DNA from: Litorilituus sp.
Lineage (GTDB): Bacteria; Pseudomonadota; Gammaproteobacteria; Enterobacterales; Alteromonadaceae
Direction: 5' to 3'
Assembly: GCA_030754235.1 (NCBI GenBank)
Contig: JASMAS010000041.1
Span: 1 to 62,700 of the forward strand
Length of the DNA stretch: 62,700 bases
How positions within the stretch are numbered: the stretch's first letter is position 1; the number at the start of each line of letters is the position of its first letter. The notes below the pieces were generated by a model, which was given only the letters and a program-made list of their open reading frames with translations, was not told the origin of the DNA and did no database searches. Below, in pieces: positions 44,306-53,495 of this stretch. Both the position numbers and the translations under genes were made by a program.

Positions 44306-45088
44306 TTAATCAGTAGAGCAATTAATCGATTCACCTAAACAAAAAAGTTGCCATTGGCCAGCACTCATTTTATGCCATATTTCATCATCTGTCAGTGGTT
44401 GCGTGGCAATAACGGTAACAATATCATTCGGTGTAGTCTCTGTATGAAAGTCAACGGCGACCTCTGCGTCAATTAAACTCGCTTTACCAAAAGGTGCTCG
44501 GCGAGTGATCCAATGTAAATTATTAGCACAATAAGCAAATAAACTTTCACCATCAGTAATAATAATATTAGCGACCCCTAGTTCATCTATTTTGCTTGTT
44601 AAAGTAGCAATAAAGCTAAACAGTACTTTCGCTGTAGGTTGTTGTTCACCAAACTGATAATGAAGCTGATCCAGTATCCAACAAAATGCATGTTCACTGT
44701 CAGTAGTACCAATAGGTAAGTGCAATGTTATGGGTAACGTTTCTTTAAATCCTTTGAGCTGGCCATTATGGGCGTATGTCCAATTTTTCCCCCACATTTG
44801 ACGAGTAAAAGGGTGTGTATTCTCTAAACATACTCCACCTGAATTTGCTTGGCGAATATGACAAACTACCGCCTCACTTTTCATTGGGTACTTTGTTACT
44901 AATTCAGCGATAGGTGAATGTGCGCTTGGTTGTGGGTCTTTAAAGCTACGACACCCCTTACCTTCGTAAAAAGTAACTCCCCAGCCATCCTTGTGGGGAC
45001 CAGTATTGCCGCCACGTTGCATTAAACCACTAAAACTAAAACAAATATCCGTTGGAACGTTTGCAGACATCGCCAAAAGCTCACACAT
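44306..45088 (-). CDS. yafJ: Class II glutamine amidotransferase-like protein YafJ
   Basis: The 260-residue protein has the Ntn-type class II GATase domain. The catalytic Cys2 (MCELLAMSAN) becomes the N-terminus after Met removal. RGGNTGPHKDGWG, HIRQANSGGV and the glutamine-binding TYAHNGQLKGF and GTTDSEHAFCW follow. It has no synthase domain, so its acceptor is unknown, as for E. coli YafJ. It is divergent from fadE, and fadE and yafJ are also neighbours in E. coli. Confidence 0.9.
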   Translation of the reverse strand: MCELLAMSANVPTDICFSFSGLMQRGGNTGPHKDGWGVTFYEGKGCRSFKDPQPSAHSPIAELVTKYPMKSEAVVCHIRQANSGGVCLENTHPFTRQMWGKNWTYAHNGQLKGFKETLPITLHLPIGTTDSEHAFCWILDQLHYQFGEQQPTAKVLFSFIATLTSKIDELGVANIIITDGESLFAYCANNLHWITRRAPFGKASLIDAEVAVDFHTETTPNDIVTVIATQPLTDDEIWHKMSAGQWQLFCLGESINCSTD

Positions 45089-45242
45089 AACTATACCTTT
45101 TTAAAAGACAAAACCTATTCACACCCGCAAAAAATCAGCTTGGCTTACGGGTTAATTTAACTTATAAATACAGTATACCATTGAAAGAAAATATTTTGAC
45201 ATTCATAACTTTAACAATGATCTGTTTAATTAAGGGAAACAT

Positions 45243-47681
45243 ATGAACATAGGTATTTGGTTATCAGCTGCATTCGCACTGTGTTGGTTTACAAGTTACA
45301 AAAGGATTTCTTTATCGAGCTTTACTATCGCATTTGTTATGTTAATGGTGATAGGTACTTTTTTAAATATTATTGGCTTTGTTTCTTGGCTATTATTTGC
45401 AGTTATCTTACTGCCATTAAATATTGATAGTATTCGACAACAGTTCATTTCTTTACCCCTGTTATCTTTATACCAAAAGATAATGCCTGAAATGTCTGAA
45501 ACAGAGCAGCAAGCCATTGATGCTGGAACAACATGGTTTGAAGCAGAACTTTTTCGTGGCAATCCTGATTGGACAAAGTTACATCACCTTCCTCAACCTC
45601 GACTTAGCGCCGAAGAAAAAACCTTTATAGATGGCCCGGTTGAACAAGTTTGTACTATGATGAATGATTGGCATACAACACATGTAATAGCTGACTTACC
45701 ACCAAAAATATGGCAATTTCTTAAAGACAACAAATTTTTTGCCATGATAATTAAAAAACAATATGGTGGTCTAGAGTTTTCTGCCTACGCCCAATCAAGA
45801 GTGTTACAAAAACTCACCAGCGTTAGCACTACATTAGCTAGCACGGTTGGAGTACCTAACTCCTTAGGACCAGGCGAACTATTACAAGAATATGGAACCA
45901 CAGCTCAGCAAGAGCATTACCTACCTCGTCTTGCATGTGGCGAAGAAATTCCTTGTTTTGCACTTACAAGCCCTGAAGCAGGTTCTGATGCCGGCGCAAT
46001 TCCTGATACAGGGGTTGTTTGTATGGGTAATTTCAAGGGGAAAGAAGTACTCGGAATGACATTAAACTGGGATAAGCGCTATATCACCTTGGCACCCATT
46101 GCAACAGTGCTTGGCTTAGCCTTTAAGTTAGAAGACCCTGAGCATTTATTATCCGATCAAATTGAGCTTGGCATTACCTGTGCTTTGATCCCGACCAATT
46201 TAGATGGCGTGACTATAGGCCGTCGACATTTCCCCCTTAATATTCCTTTTCAAAATGGCCCAACGCAAGGTGAAAATGTTTTTGTACCGCTAGATTATAT
46301 TATTGGTGGCAAAGAAATGGCCGGACAAGGTTGGCGTATGCTTGTTGAGTGTTTGTCGGTAGGACGTGCTATTACGCTACCTTCCAATAGTACTGGCGGA
46401 GTAAAGTCTATCGCGTTAGCAACAGGTGCTTACAGTAGAATTCGCCGACAATTTAAATTACCCATAGGTAAAATGGAAGGTATAGAAGAGCCTTTAGCAC
46501 GCCTTGGTGGTAATGCTTATTTAATGGATGCCGTTACCACTTTGTCTACCGGAGCAATAGATTTAGGTGAAAAGCCCTCGGTAATATCAGCTATTGTCAA
46601 ATATCATTTAACTGAGAAAATGCGCTCATCAATCATAGATGCTATGGATATCCATGGAGGTAAAGGGATTTGCATGGGGCCAAGTAATTATCTCGCCCGT
46701 GGTTATCAAGGAGCTCCCATTGCAATCACAGTAGAAGGTGCAAACATTTTAACTCGCAGTCTGATTATATACGGTCAAGGTGCTATTCGCTGTCATCCTT
46801 ATATTTTAGCTGAGCTACAGGCAGCAAAAAATGACAATAATGAACAAGCATTAACTGATTTTGATCATGCCTTATTTGGCCATATTGGCTTTACTATAAG
46901 TAATATTGCTCGCAGCTTTTGGTGCTCTATTACTGGAGCGCGATTTATTCTAACCCCCTACTCAGATCACACTAAAAAGTACTATCAATTGCTTAGCCGC
47001 TTTAGTAGTAATTTAGCTGTATTATCAGACATTGCCATGCTAACTCTTGGGGCAGATTTAAAACGTAAGGAGAGAATATCTGCCCGCTTAGGCGATGTGT
47101 TAAGTCATTTATATTTAGCCAGTGCTTGTTTAAAACGTTTTAATGATGAAGGGAGACAGCAAGATGACTTGCCCTTACTACAATGGACTGTAGAAGATTC
47201 ACTTTTTAACTGCCAGCAAGCAATTAAGGCAACGCTTCATAACTTTCCTAATAAATGGGTTGCTTTCATTTTAAAAGTCATTATTTTTCCTGTGGGTACC
47301 TGGTTACATAAACCAAGCGATGCCTTAGATCATAAAGTGGCGCAACTTCTACAACACCCAAGTAAAACAAGAGATCGTCTTGGTAAAGGACAATACCTAA
47401 CCAGAAATAACACTAACGTGTTAGGTATGCTAGAGCAAACATTGGAAGACATCATTGCTTGTGAACCTATCTTTAGTAAGGTATGTATTGCTTTAGATAA
47501 AAAACTCCCTTTTTACCATTTAGATAAAGCAGCTGAATTGGGCTTATCAATCAGTGCTATTACCAAAAAAGAAGCTGAATTACTCATTAAAGCTGAGCGA
47601 GGAAGAAAAAATGTAATAGCTGTCGATGATTTTGATTCAAGTGAACTTAGCATAAACGATATCAGTTCAGAACGCGATTGA
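45243..47681 (+). CDS. fadE: Acyl-CoA dehydrogenase FadE
   Basis: FadE carries out the first oxidative step of fatty-acid beta-oxidation. The 812-residue protein has the large gammaproteobacterial FadE layout: N-terminal membrane segments (about 3-20, 25-60), the acyl-CoA dehydrogenase core (about 120-520) and a C-terminal DUF1974 domain. Motifs include [13 protein letters not shown] (FAD/substrate loop), [29 protein letters not shown] and [13 protein letters not shown]. The catalytic Glu is probably in [18 protein letters not shown] lies at about 45196-45201, but I cannot see a matching -10. A terminator follows at 47715-47746. Confidence 0.95.
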   Translation: MNIGIWLSAAFALCWFTSYKRISLSSFTIAFVMLMVIGTFLNIIGFVSWLLFAVILLPLNIDSIRQQFISLPLLSLYQKIMPEMSETEQQAIDAGTTWFEAELFRGNPDWTKLHHLPQPRLSAEEKTFIDGPVEQVCTMMNDWHTTHVIADLPPKIWQFLKDNKFFAMIIKKQYGGLEFSAYAQSRVLQKLTSVSTTLASTVGVPNSLGPGELLQEYGTTAQQEHYLPRLACGEEIPCFALTSPEAGSDAGAIPDTGVVCMGNFKGKEVLGMTLNWDKRYITLAPIATVLGLAFKLEDPEHLLSDQIELGITCALIPTNLDGVTIGRRHFPLNIPFQNGPTQGENVFVPLDYIIGGKEMAGQGWRMLVECLSVGRAITLPSNSTGGVKSIALATGAYSRIRRQFKLPIGKMEGIEEPLARLGGNAYLMDAVTTLSTGAIDLGEKPSVISAIVKYHLTEKMRSSIIDAMDIHGGKGICMGPSNYLARGYQGAPIAITVEGANILTRSLIIYGQGAIRCHPYILAELQAAKNDNNEQALTDFDHALFGHIGFTISNIARSFWCSITGARFILTPYSDHTKKYYQLLSRFSSNLAVLSDIAMLTLGADLKRKERISARLGDVLSHLYLASACLKRFNDEGRQQDDLPLLQWTVEDSLFNCQQAIKATLHNFPNKWVAFILKVIIFPVGTWLHKPSDALDHKVAQLLQHPSKTRDRLGKGQYLTRNNTNVLGMLEQTLEDIIACEPIFSKVCIALDKKLPFYHLDKAAELGLSISAITKKEAELLIKAERGRKNVIAVDDFDSSELSINDISSERD

Positions 47682-47714
47682 ACATAAATAATTAAATGGT
47701 AAATTAAACCAAAA

Positions 47715-47746
47715 AAAATGCACAAACTTCATTGTTTGTGCATTTT
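47715..47746. terminator. Bidirectional intrinsic terminator after fadE
   Basis: AAAATGCACAAAC (47715-47727), a 6-base loop and GTTTGTGCATTTT (47734-47746) form a perfect 13-base stem. Upstream A and downstream T tracts serve fadE and possibly the convergent dehydrogenase gene. Confidence 0.88.
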
Positions 47747-47830
47747 AATAATGTTTATCTAAGTTAAACTCGGCTTAAAAAATAACTCTCTAGCAGCTAT
47801 TTAACTTCTCTCTTAAACCGTAGGGTTAAC

Positions 47831-49654
47831 TTATAAGAAAGAAAACAGCTCAGGATCGAGTTGCATCACAGACTTTGGATCTGCCATCATCGTTTTACCT
47901 AAAGACTTAGTTTTAGGCAACATACGTTCAAAATAAAACTCTGCTGTTTTGATCTTAGAGCGGTAAAAATCACGATTCTCTAAGCTTTTATCTGCAAGTT
48001 TTTCATAAGCAGTTTGAGCCATTTGAGCCCAGAAATAGCCCATCACAATATAACCAGAGAACATTAAATAATCTACCGATGCCGAGCCTACAATATCACG
48101 GTCTTTTTTCGCCTTTAATGCTAAACGAATAGAATATTGTTGCCAATTAGCCACGGCTTTACTGAGCGGCCAGATAAATTTGTTCATCTGACGCTTATGA
48201 GGATTACTTGAAATCATGCTATGGTTTTTACAGAAACCAAGAATTTCTTTCGTATAGGTTTTTAAAGAACGACCATGCGTTAATAAGATTTTACGGCCTA
48301 ATAAATCAAGAGCTTGAATACCAGTCGTTCCTTCATACAAAGTAGCAATACGAGTATCACGAACAATTTGTTCCATACCCCACTCTTTAATAAAACCATG
48401 CCCACCGTAAATTTGAACACCATGATTTGCACACTCTAAACCAAGTTCAGTTAAGAAAGCTTTTAAAATAGGAGTGATAAACCCTAATTTATCATCAGCA
48501 TCTTTTATTTCTTGCTCTGATTTAGATGTTTCGATGACATCAACCAACTTAGCTGCATAATAGATCATGGCTCGACCACCTTCAGACACAGCCTTTTGTG
48601 TCATCAGCATTTTTCGAACATCAGGGTGAACTATAATTGGGTCAGCAACTAATTCAGGGTTTTTCTTTCCCGTTAGTGAACGCATAGATAAACGCTCTTT
48701 AGCGTAAATAAGTGCATTTTGATACGACAATTCAGCCGCACAAACACCTTGTAATGCAGTACCAATGCGAGCTGTATTCATAAAGGTGAACATACATTCT
48801 AACCCTTTATTTTCAGGCCCTATTAATTCACCTACTGCGTTATCAAAGTTTAATACTGCCGTTGCAGAAGCTTTAATACCCATTTTATCTTCGATAGAAC
48901 CACAAGTCACATTGTTAGACTCGCCTAAATTACCTTGAGTATCTGTTTTGACTTTAGGCACAATAAATAAAGAAATACCTCGAGTTCCAGCAGGTGCGTC
49001 CGGTAATCTTGCTAAAACAATATGGATAATATTATCAGTTAAATCATGTTCACCTGCTGAGATGAAAATTTTTGTGCCGCTAATTTTATAAGTACCGTCA
49101 CCATTAGGCTCTGCTTTAGTCTTGACCTGACCTAAGTCAGTACCACATTGTGGTTCAGTCAAACACATAGTACCTGTCCAATTACCTTCAGTAAGGCGCG
49201 TTAAGTACAAATCTTTTTGTTCTGCTGAGCCATGCGCCTTAATAGTATTCATAGCACCATGACTTAAACCTGGATACATAGCCCAAGACCAATTAGCCGT
49301 TCCCATCAATTCAGAGCTAATCATACCAAACGAGGGAGGTAAACCTTGTCCGCCATGATCAATTGGGTGAGATAAGCTTTGCCATCCACCTTCAACAAAC
49401 TGATCATAGGCTTTTTTAAAGCCTTTAGGGGTGATTACGTTACCGTCTTCCCAACGACAACCTTCTTTGTCACCACTTTGATACAAGGGTAATAATTCAT
49501 TTTCACAAAACTTAGCACACTCTTGAATAATTGCATCACCTAAGTCTGGCGTAGCTTCTTCAAACTCAGGAAACTTTTTAAAATGTCCATAATAATCAAA
49601 AACGTCTTCGATTAAGAATTTAATATCAGCAATGGGTGCTTTATAACTAAGCAT
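47831..49654 (-). CDS. Acyl-CoA dehydrogenase, DmdC/AcdA-like
   Basis: The 607-residue acyl-CoA dehydrogenase belongs to the long subfamily that includes 3-methylmercaptopropionyl-CoA dehydrogenase (DmdC). It has an N-terminal helical cap starting MLSYKAPIADIKFLIEDVF, the core motif MCLTEPQCGTDLGQVKTKA, and KISGTKIFISAGEHDLTDNI (first half). YGGHGFIKEWGMEQIVRD and the YEGTTGIQALDL loop with the catalytic Glu follow, then the C-terminal AcdB-type extension. A DMSP-degradation role is possible in a marine bacterium, but the dmdA, dmdB and dmdD partners are not here, so general medium/long-chain acyl-CoA oxidation is equally likely. Confidence 0.9.
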   Translation of the reverse strand: MLSYKAPIADIKFLIEDVFDYYGHFKKFPEFEEATPDLGDAIIQECAKFCENELLPLYQSGDKEGCRWEDGNVITPKGFKKAYDQFVEGGWQSLSHPIDHGGQGLPPSFGMISSELMGTANWSWAMYPGLSHGAMNTIKAHGSAEQKDLYLTRLTEGNWTGTMCLTEPQCGTDLGQVKTKAEPNGDGTYKISGTKIFISAGEHDLTDNIIHIVLARLPDAPAGTRGISLFIVPKVKTDTQGNLGESNNVTCGSIEDKMGIKASATAVLNFDNAVGELIGPENKGLECMFTFMNTARIGTALQGVCAAELSYQNALIYAKERLSMRSLTGKKNPELVADPIIVHPDVRKMLMTQKAVSEGGRAMIYYAAKLVDVIETSKSEQEIKDADDKLGFITPILKAFLTELGLECANHGVQIYGGHGFIKEWGMEQIVRDTRIATLYEGTTGIQALDLLGRKILLTHGRSLKTYTKEILGFCKNHSMISSNPHKRQMNKFIWPLSKAVANWQQYSIRLALKAKKDRDIVGSASVDYLMFSGYIVMGYFWAQMAQTAYEKLADKSLENRDFYRSKIKTAEFYFERMLPKTKSLGKTMMADPKSVMQLDPELFSFL

Positions 49655-49969
49655 GTAGGCTCCAATGTTTTTTGGGTATTTAATTACCTATAGACTAGCC
49701 TAGAATTATCAATCTGTAAACTGGTCATACCAGATTTTTATAATAAGAGTCCATTTAATGATAATTTTGTAGTTTAAAAACTAGGATTTTTGAAGGGTGA
49801 ATCATGGAAAATTCGCAAAAACATAAACAATGTAATTTTTATTACCATAAGCCACTAGTATAATGGCGGCGCTTAATAAGTGTCATATACAAAATGCCAC
49901 TACTTATATAAATAATCATGATGCGCAATATCACGGTGATGAAGTTTTCGATCCCGTTTCACTGAAAAG
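49655..49969. other. Promoter region between the dehydrogenase and cytochrome b561 genes
   Basis: 315 bases without a gene. A plus-strand TATAAT occurs near 49858-49863 (CTAGTATAATGGCGG), although both flanking genes are on the minus strand; I see no ORF behind it. The promoter of the acyl-CoA dehydrogenase gene must lie at the left side. Confidence 0.4.
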
Positions 49970-50509
49970 TTAACGTATCATTCTTTTTAAAGTTTCATCT
50001 TTATCAATAACATGGTGCTTAACGGCAGCAGCCCCATGTAAAATTGATAACGCCACTAAAATATAAGCGACATATTGATGAATAAACCCGCTAATATCTG
50101 CTTGTTTGTCAAACAATTCACCTAAAGCAGGAATACTAAACCAGTTAAAAACATCGATGGCGCGATCATCCGCAGTTGAAATTAAATAACCACTAATCAT
50201 CAATACAAACAACAAAACATAAATAACTAAATGTGCTATTTTTGAAGCTTTTTTTACTGAATTTGAATGGCTAGATATAGGTAACGGAGAAACATTTACC
50301 CAGCGCCATAAAAGCCTAAGAGATGTGATGATTAATAAAATAATACCTACACTTTTGTGCCAATGAGGGGCAGTTTTATACCACGGACTATAGTAAGTTA
50401 AATCAACCATCCAAAAACCAACAGCAAACAAGCCAAAGACCATTACCACGGTAAGCCAATGTATCGCCTTTGTTACAAGACCATAAGCTGTTTCACTATT
50501 TTTCCACAT
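49970..50509 (-). CDS. Cytochrome b561 (di-heme membrane cytochrome)
   Basis: From ATG at 50509 the protein has 179 residues and four membrane helices. Heme-ligand histidines lie in the usual places: AIHWLTVVMVFG, APHWHKSVGIILL, KIAHLVIYVLL and FIHQYVAYILVALSILHGAAA. An in-frame ATG at 50548 would add 13 residues with no family match. Such proteins pass electrons between quinol and periplasmic partners. Together with the upstream YceI gene it resembles the yceJ-yceI pair of E. coli. Confidence 0.9.
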   Translation of the reverse strand: MWKNSETAYGLVTKAIHWLTVVMVFGLFAVGFWMVDLTYYSPWYKTAPHWHKSVGIILLIITSLRLLWRWVNVSPLPISSHSNSVKKASKIAHLVIYVLLFVLMISGYLISTADDRAIDVFNWFSIPALGELFDKQADISGFIHQYVAYILVALSILHGAAAVKHHVIDKDETLKRMIR

Positions 50510-50701
50510 AAAGTAATTCCTTGGTATATAAGTATGCTGACAAAACAATGATAAAAGTTTAGCACGTGGAATAAAGATGTATTAAACAAAGAATAACCTC
50601 AGCTTAGGCACAATCATTGTAAAGTTTTATTTAAAGTAAGAACACAGCCAGCCACACACGTGGATGGTGGTGCTCTTTTATACTTTGTTTAATTAAATCG
50701 C

Positions 50702-51262
50702 TTACTGGCGGATGCCTTCAATATAAAGGTTCAAATTTACTTTACCAAAGTCCATTTTAAAACCAAAATCTCCCATAGCAATTTGTGTAGTGCCACTAAA
50801 ACCTAAACGGTAGCCCCCCCAAGGATCACTTCCCTCGCCTATTTTAATCGCATCTATCACTATAGATTTAGTAATGCCATGCAAAGTAAAGTCACCTTTT
50901 ATGGCTAATTTACCATTTCCTTTATCTTCTACTGTTGTGGAAGTAAATGTTGCGGTACCAAATTTACCTGCTGATAAAAAATCATCTGAGCGTAAATGTT
51001 TATCACGCTCAGCATGATTAGAGTCAATACTTGTAGTATCTATTGTGACTTTAATTTTTGATGCGGCTATATTGGCTTCATCGTAAGAAAAAGACCCGTT
51101 AAAAGTATTAAATCTACCCGTTAAAACACTAAAGCCCATATGTTTTGTATTAAAGTTAATTGAGGCATGTGCCCCTTTAGTATCAATAATATAATCTGCC
51201 GCGTATAAAGGCGTTAATAATGAAGTGGATAATAATGCCGTAGCTATAAATAATTTTTTCAT
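50702..51262 (-). CDS. yceI: YceI-family periplasmic lipocalin-like protein
   Basis: The 186-residue precursor has a signal peptide (cleavage at LYAADY, about residue 21). It has the YceI beta-barrel pattern: IDTKGAHASINFNTKHMGFSVLTG, then DDFLSAGKFGTATFTST, then GDFTLHGITKSIVIDA. The family binds long polyprenyl chains such as ubiquinone-type lipids. It lies upstream of and in the same direction as the cytochrome b561 gene, with a gap of about 190 bases. Confidence 0.93.
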   Translation of the reverse strand: MKKLFIATALLSTSLLTPLYAADYIIDTKGAHASINFNTKHMGFSVLTGRFNTFNGSFSYDEANIAASKIKVTIDTTSIDSNHAERDKHLRSDDFLSAGKFGTATFTSTTVEDKGNGKLAIKGDFTLHGITKSIVIDAIKIGEGSDPWGGYRLGFSGTTQIAMGDFGFKMDFGKVNLNLYIEGIRQ

Positions 51263-51789
51263 TTTGTCTTCCTAAGATTTAATTTTTGCCCTGTATAGGC
51301 ATTATTTTTAAATGTAAGAACATAATAACAACTGCTATTTAGGCAATAAATACTGAAAATGTAAATAATAATTACAGTAAAGGTAATAATAGTAATGACG
51401 GATTATCACAAAACATTATTTTACTACACTAATGGACTAAGTAGGCGTTTTAAACATTTGGAATATGTATTAAGGTGTTAGATTATTAAACAGAACAACA
51501 AAACAAATTGAAGTGGCACAGTTAGGTGGTAAAAAAACTTAAGCTGAGGTCAAACACCTGTATTCAGATAAGTTGATTACTGGTTGAATTAAGCGATATT
51601 TTCAGTTACAAACCCCATATTAAAATATTGATTGCCCCTTCGTCGTATGTGTAAAAAAGAGCTTTATTTTTCAGGTGATAAATAATAACCAAACAGTTTA
51701 TAATTATTAGCTTTTTGGTTTGCCACCAATTAGTGGTATTGTATCCGGTATAGATACTTTAGGGCTATTATATAAATGGGAAACACTAA
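51263..51789. other. Gene-free region before the orphan regulator
   Basis: 527 AT-rich bases without a supported gene. They contain the yceI promoter (left) and the promoter of the regulator at 51790 (right). I see no strong repeat or operator in it. Confidence 0.45.
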
Positions 51790-52473
51790 GTGATACACAA
51801 ACATATCTTAATAATTGAAGATCAGTCAAGTATAGCTGACACCATAAGTTATGCGCTTCAAACAGAGGGGTATAATTGCTCTTGGGCTAGCAATGGAACT
51901 AATGGCATCGAAATGTTAACAAGTAACGTCGTTGATTTAGTGATCCTTGACATAGGCTTACCTGACATGAGTGGTTTTGAGGTATGTAAACTAATCCGAA
52001 AAAAATCTGATCTCCCAATAATTTTTCTCTCTGCACGCGATGATGAAATGGACAGAGTTGTAGCTTTAGAGATAGGTGGAGATGACTATGTCGTTAAGCC
52101 ACATAGCCCCCGTGAACTTTTAGCTAGAGTCAAAGCGATACTCAAGCGGCAAACTAGTGATAACCTTGCCATTATAAACAATAAAATTAAGTTTATTGTT
52201 CACGAACAAAAAAGAACAATTGAATTTTGTAATATTCCGCTTGACCTGACAAATTATGAATACGGTATTTTAAAAGTGTTACTTTCTTCTCCTGGTCGAG
52301 CATTCAGCAGAGAACAACTGATGTCTGCGGTTTGGGCTTCACCTGAAGAAAGTTATGATCGCTCTGTAGATACCCATATCAAAACTATCCGCGCAAAAAT
52401 TCACGCAATCAGCTCAAAAGATAACTCATTAATCACACACAGGGGCTTTGGCTACAGTATAAAAATAGATTAA
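51790..52473 (+). CDS. OmpR/PhoB-family response regulator (orphan)
   Basis: The 227-residue DNA-binding regulator has a receiver domain (about 4-115) with the acidic pair IIEDQ, phospho-acceptor Asp in VILDIGLPDMSG, and the switch Ser (FLSARD) and Lys (VVKPHSP). A winged-helix output domain (about 128-225) with DLTNYEYGILKVLL and SVDTHIKTIRAKI follows. The start is GTG at 51790. It is CreB-like in character, but no kinase gene follows; downstream is only an IS3 relic. Its partner may have been lost, or it may be served by one of the kinases in the operon at 53.5-62.3 kb. Confidence 0.9.
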   Translation: MIHKHILIIEDQSSIADTISYALQTEGYNCSWASNGTNGIEMLTSNVVDLVILDIGLPDMSGFEVCKLIRKKSDLPIIFLSARDDEMDRVVALEIGGDDYVVKPHSPRELLARVKAILKRQTSDNLAIINNKIKFIVHEQKRTIEFCNIPLDLTNYEYGILKVLLSSPGRAFSREQLMSAVWASPEESYDRSVDTHIKTIRAKIHAISSKDNSLITHRGFGYSIKID

Positions 52474-52602
52474 AAACTCTGAAATCGGGCCAGATGTTGC
52501 TTCTCCATTTGACCCCGTATATAAGTATTCATCTAATTTATATTAAACTTTTTATTTTTGACGTTAATGATGTGTCTAGATAAGAGCCTATGGTAACTAG
52601 TG

Positions 52603-52752
52603 GTGGATTTACACTCTCGTCGAATTGTTGGCTGGGCTATGAGCAAACGAATGACTGTTGATTTAACCATGAGATCTTTTCAAATGGCTATCAATTTACG
52701 TCAACCAAGAGCAAGCTTGATTTTCCATAGTGATAGGGAGGCACAATCATAG
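52603..52752 (+). pseudogene. IS3-family transposase (OrfB) fragment
   Basis: The plus-strand frame reads VDLHSRRIVGWAMSKRM, then TVDLTMRSFQMAI, ending FHSDREAQS and a stop. This is the central part of the IS3-family DDE integrase: DLxSRxIVGWAMS carries the second region and HSDRGxQY the next conserved block, here frame-shifted after HSDR. No ends, OrfA or remaining OrfB are visible, so it is a decayed relic directly downstream of the orphan regulator. Confidence 0.85.
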
Positions 52753-52879
52753 TAATGATTGCCAAAGGGTTAATCCGCTATTTCGCTAGTATTTTATCTT
52801 CTGTCACCACAAAATCAATTAACGTTTACCCTTTGATTATTTGCTTAAAAAAACACAAGTCAATAGCGCTTAAAAACAA

Positions 52880-53020
52880 TTATATTACATTTATTTCTTT
52901 CAAAGAGTAGTCAGGCATTTCTTGCTTTTCAACTAAGACAACAGGTAACTGTTCATCTTCAACGTCATCTTCGTAGTACAATAATGCGTCAATTTCCTCT
53001 TTTGATAATAAGTTACTCAT
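52880..53020 (-). CDS. 46-residue protein resembling the FliM N-terminal CheY-binding segment
   Basis: This small gene is ATG at 53020 to TAA at 52880-52882, with a GAGG ribosome site about five bases upstream. The product starts MSNLLSKEEIDALL, closely matching the FliM N-terminus (LLSQDEIDALL), the segment that binds phosphorylated CheY at the flagellar switch. An acidic stretch (EDDVEDE) and a short tail ending DYSLKEINVI follow. The FliM middle and C-terminal domains are absent, and no flagellar genes are nearby. It lies about 475 bases downstream of a minus-strand operon encoding six receiver domains. A receiver-binding peptide is inferred; a truncated fliM relic is the alternative. Confidence 0.65.
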   Translation of the reverse strand: MSNLLSKEEIDALLYYEDDVEDEQLPVVLVEKQEMPDYSLKEINVI

Positions 53021-53295
53021 TCTATCCTCTATTTGTTTGAGATGAATATGTGCTGTCAATAGCTTACTGACAAACTAAAACTGTACTTGTTTAACAGTTT
53101 TATACTGTACGCCTGTTTTATGTGCAAAATATGTGCTGTGTGTGAAGTGAGCTATTATTTTTATTAAAATAACGCGACAGACTAATTTTTATCCCCTGAT
53201 CAAAAACAGGAAAATAGGTATTGCTCCATTCAGAATTTTAGCTACCTTCATCTGGCGAAGTTACAGACTTGATGTCTATTGATTTTTCAAGATTG

Positions 53296-53440
53296 TTTTT
53301 ACCGCAGTTTGTTGGTTATTCACACAACTCAGAGCTGTTGTCATATGGTTATCCAGATAAAAAGGCGATAACGCCCTAAAAGGGACCATAAACGCTGTCC
53401 GAAGGGTTCGGTTAAAAGCAACATAACTGAAGTGGAGTAC
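53296..53440. repeat. Dispersed repeat, copy B
   Basis: This is the partner of 43940-44076, aligning in the same orientation without large gaps across about 135 bases. The best-conserved part is 53340-53418 (GTCATATGGTTATCC ... GTTCGGTTAAAAG). A minus-strand frame of 67 codons (53276-53479) covers it but shares only scattered residues with the other copy. Confidence 0.6.
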
Positions 53441-53495
53441 ACGGTAAGAAAAGAATCTTCCCCCCTTATGATGTAACATTAATATAACAGATTTT

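Noticed and set aside
47831-49654. Naming the dehydrogenase dmdC and claiming a DMSP demethylation pathway
   Set aside because: The subfamily match is good, but no other dmd gene is in the window.
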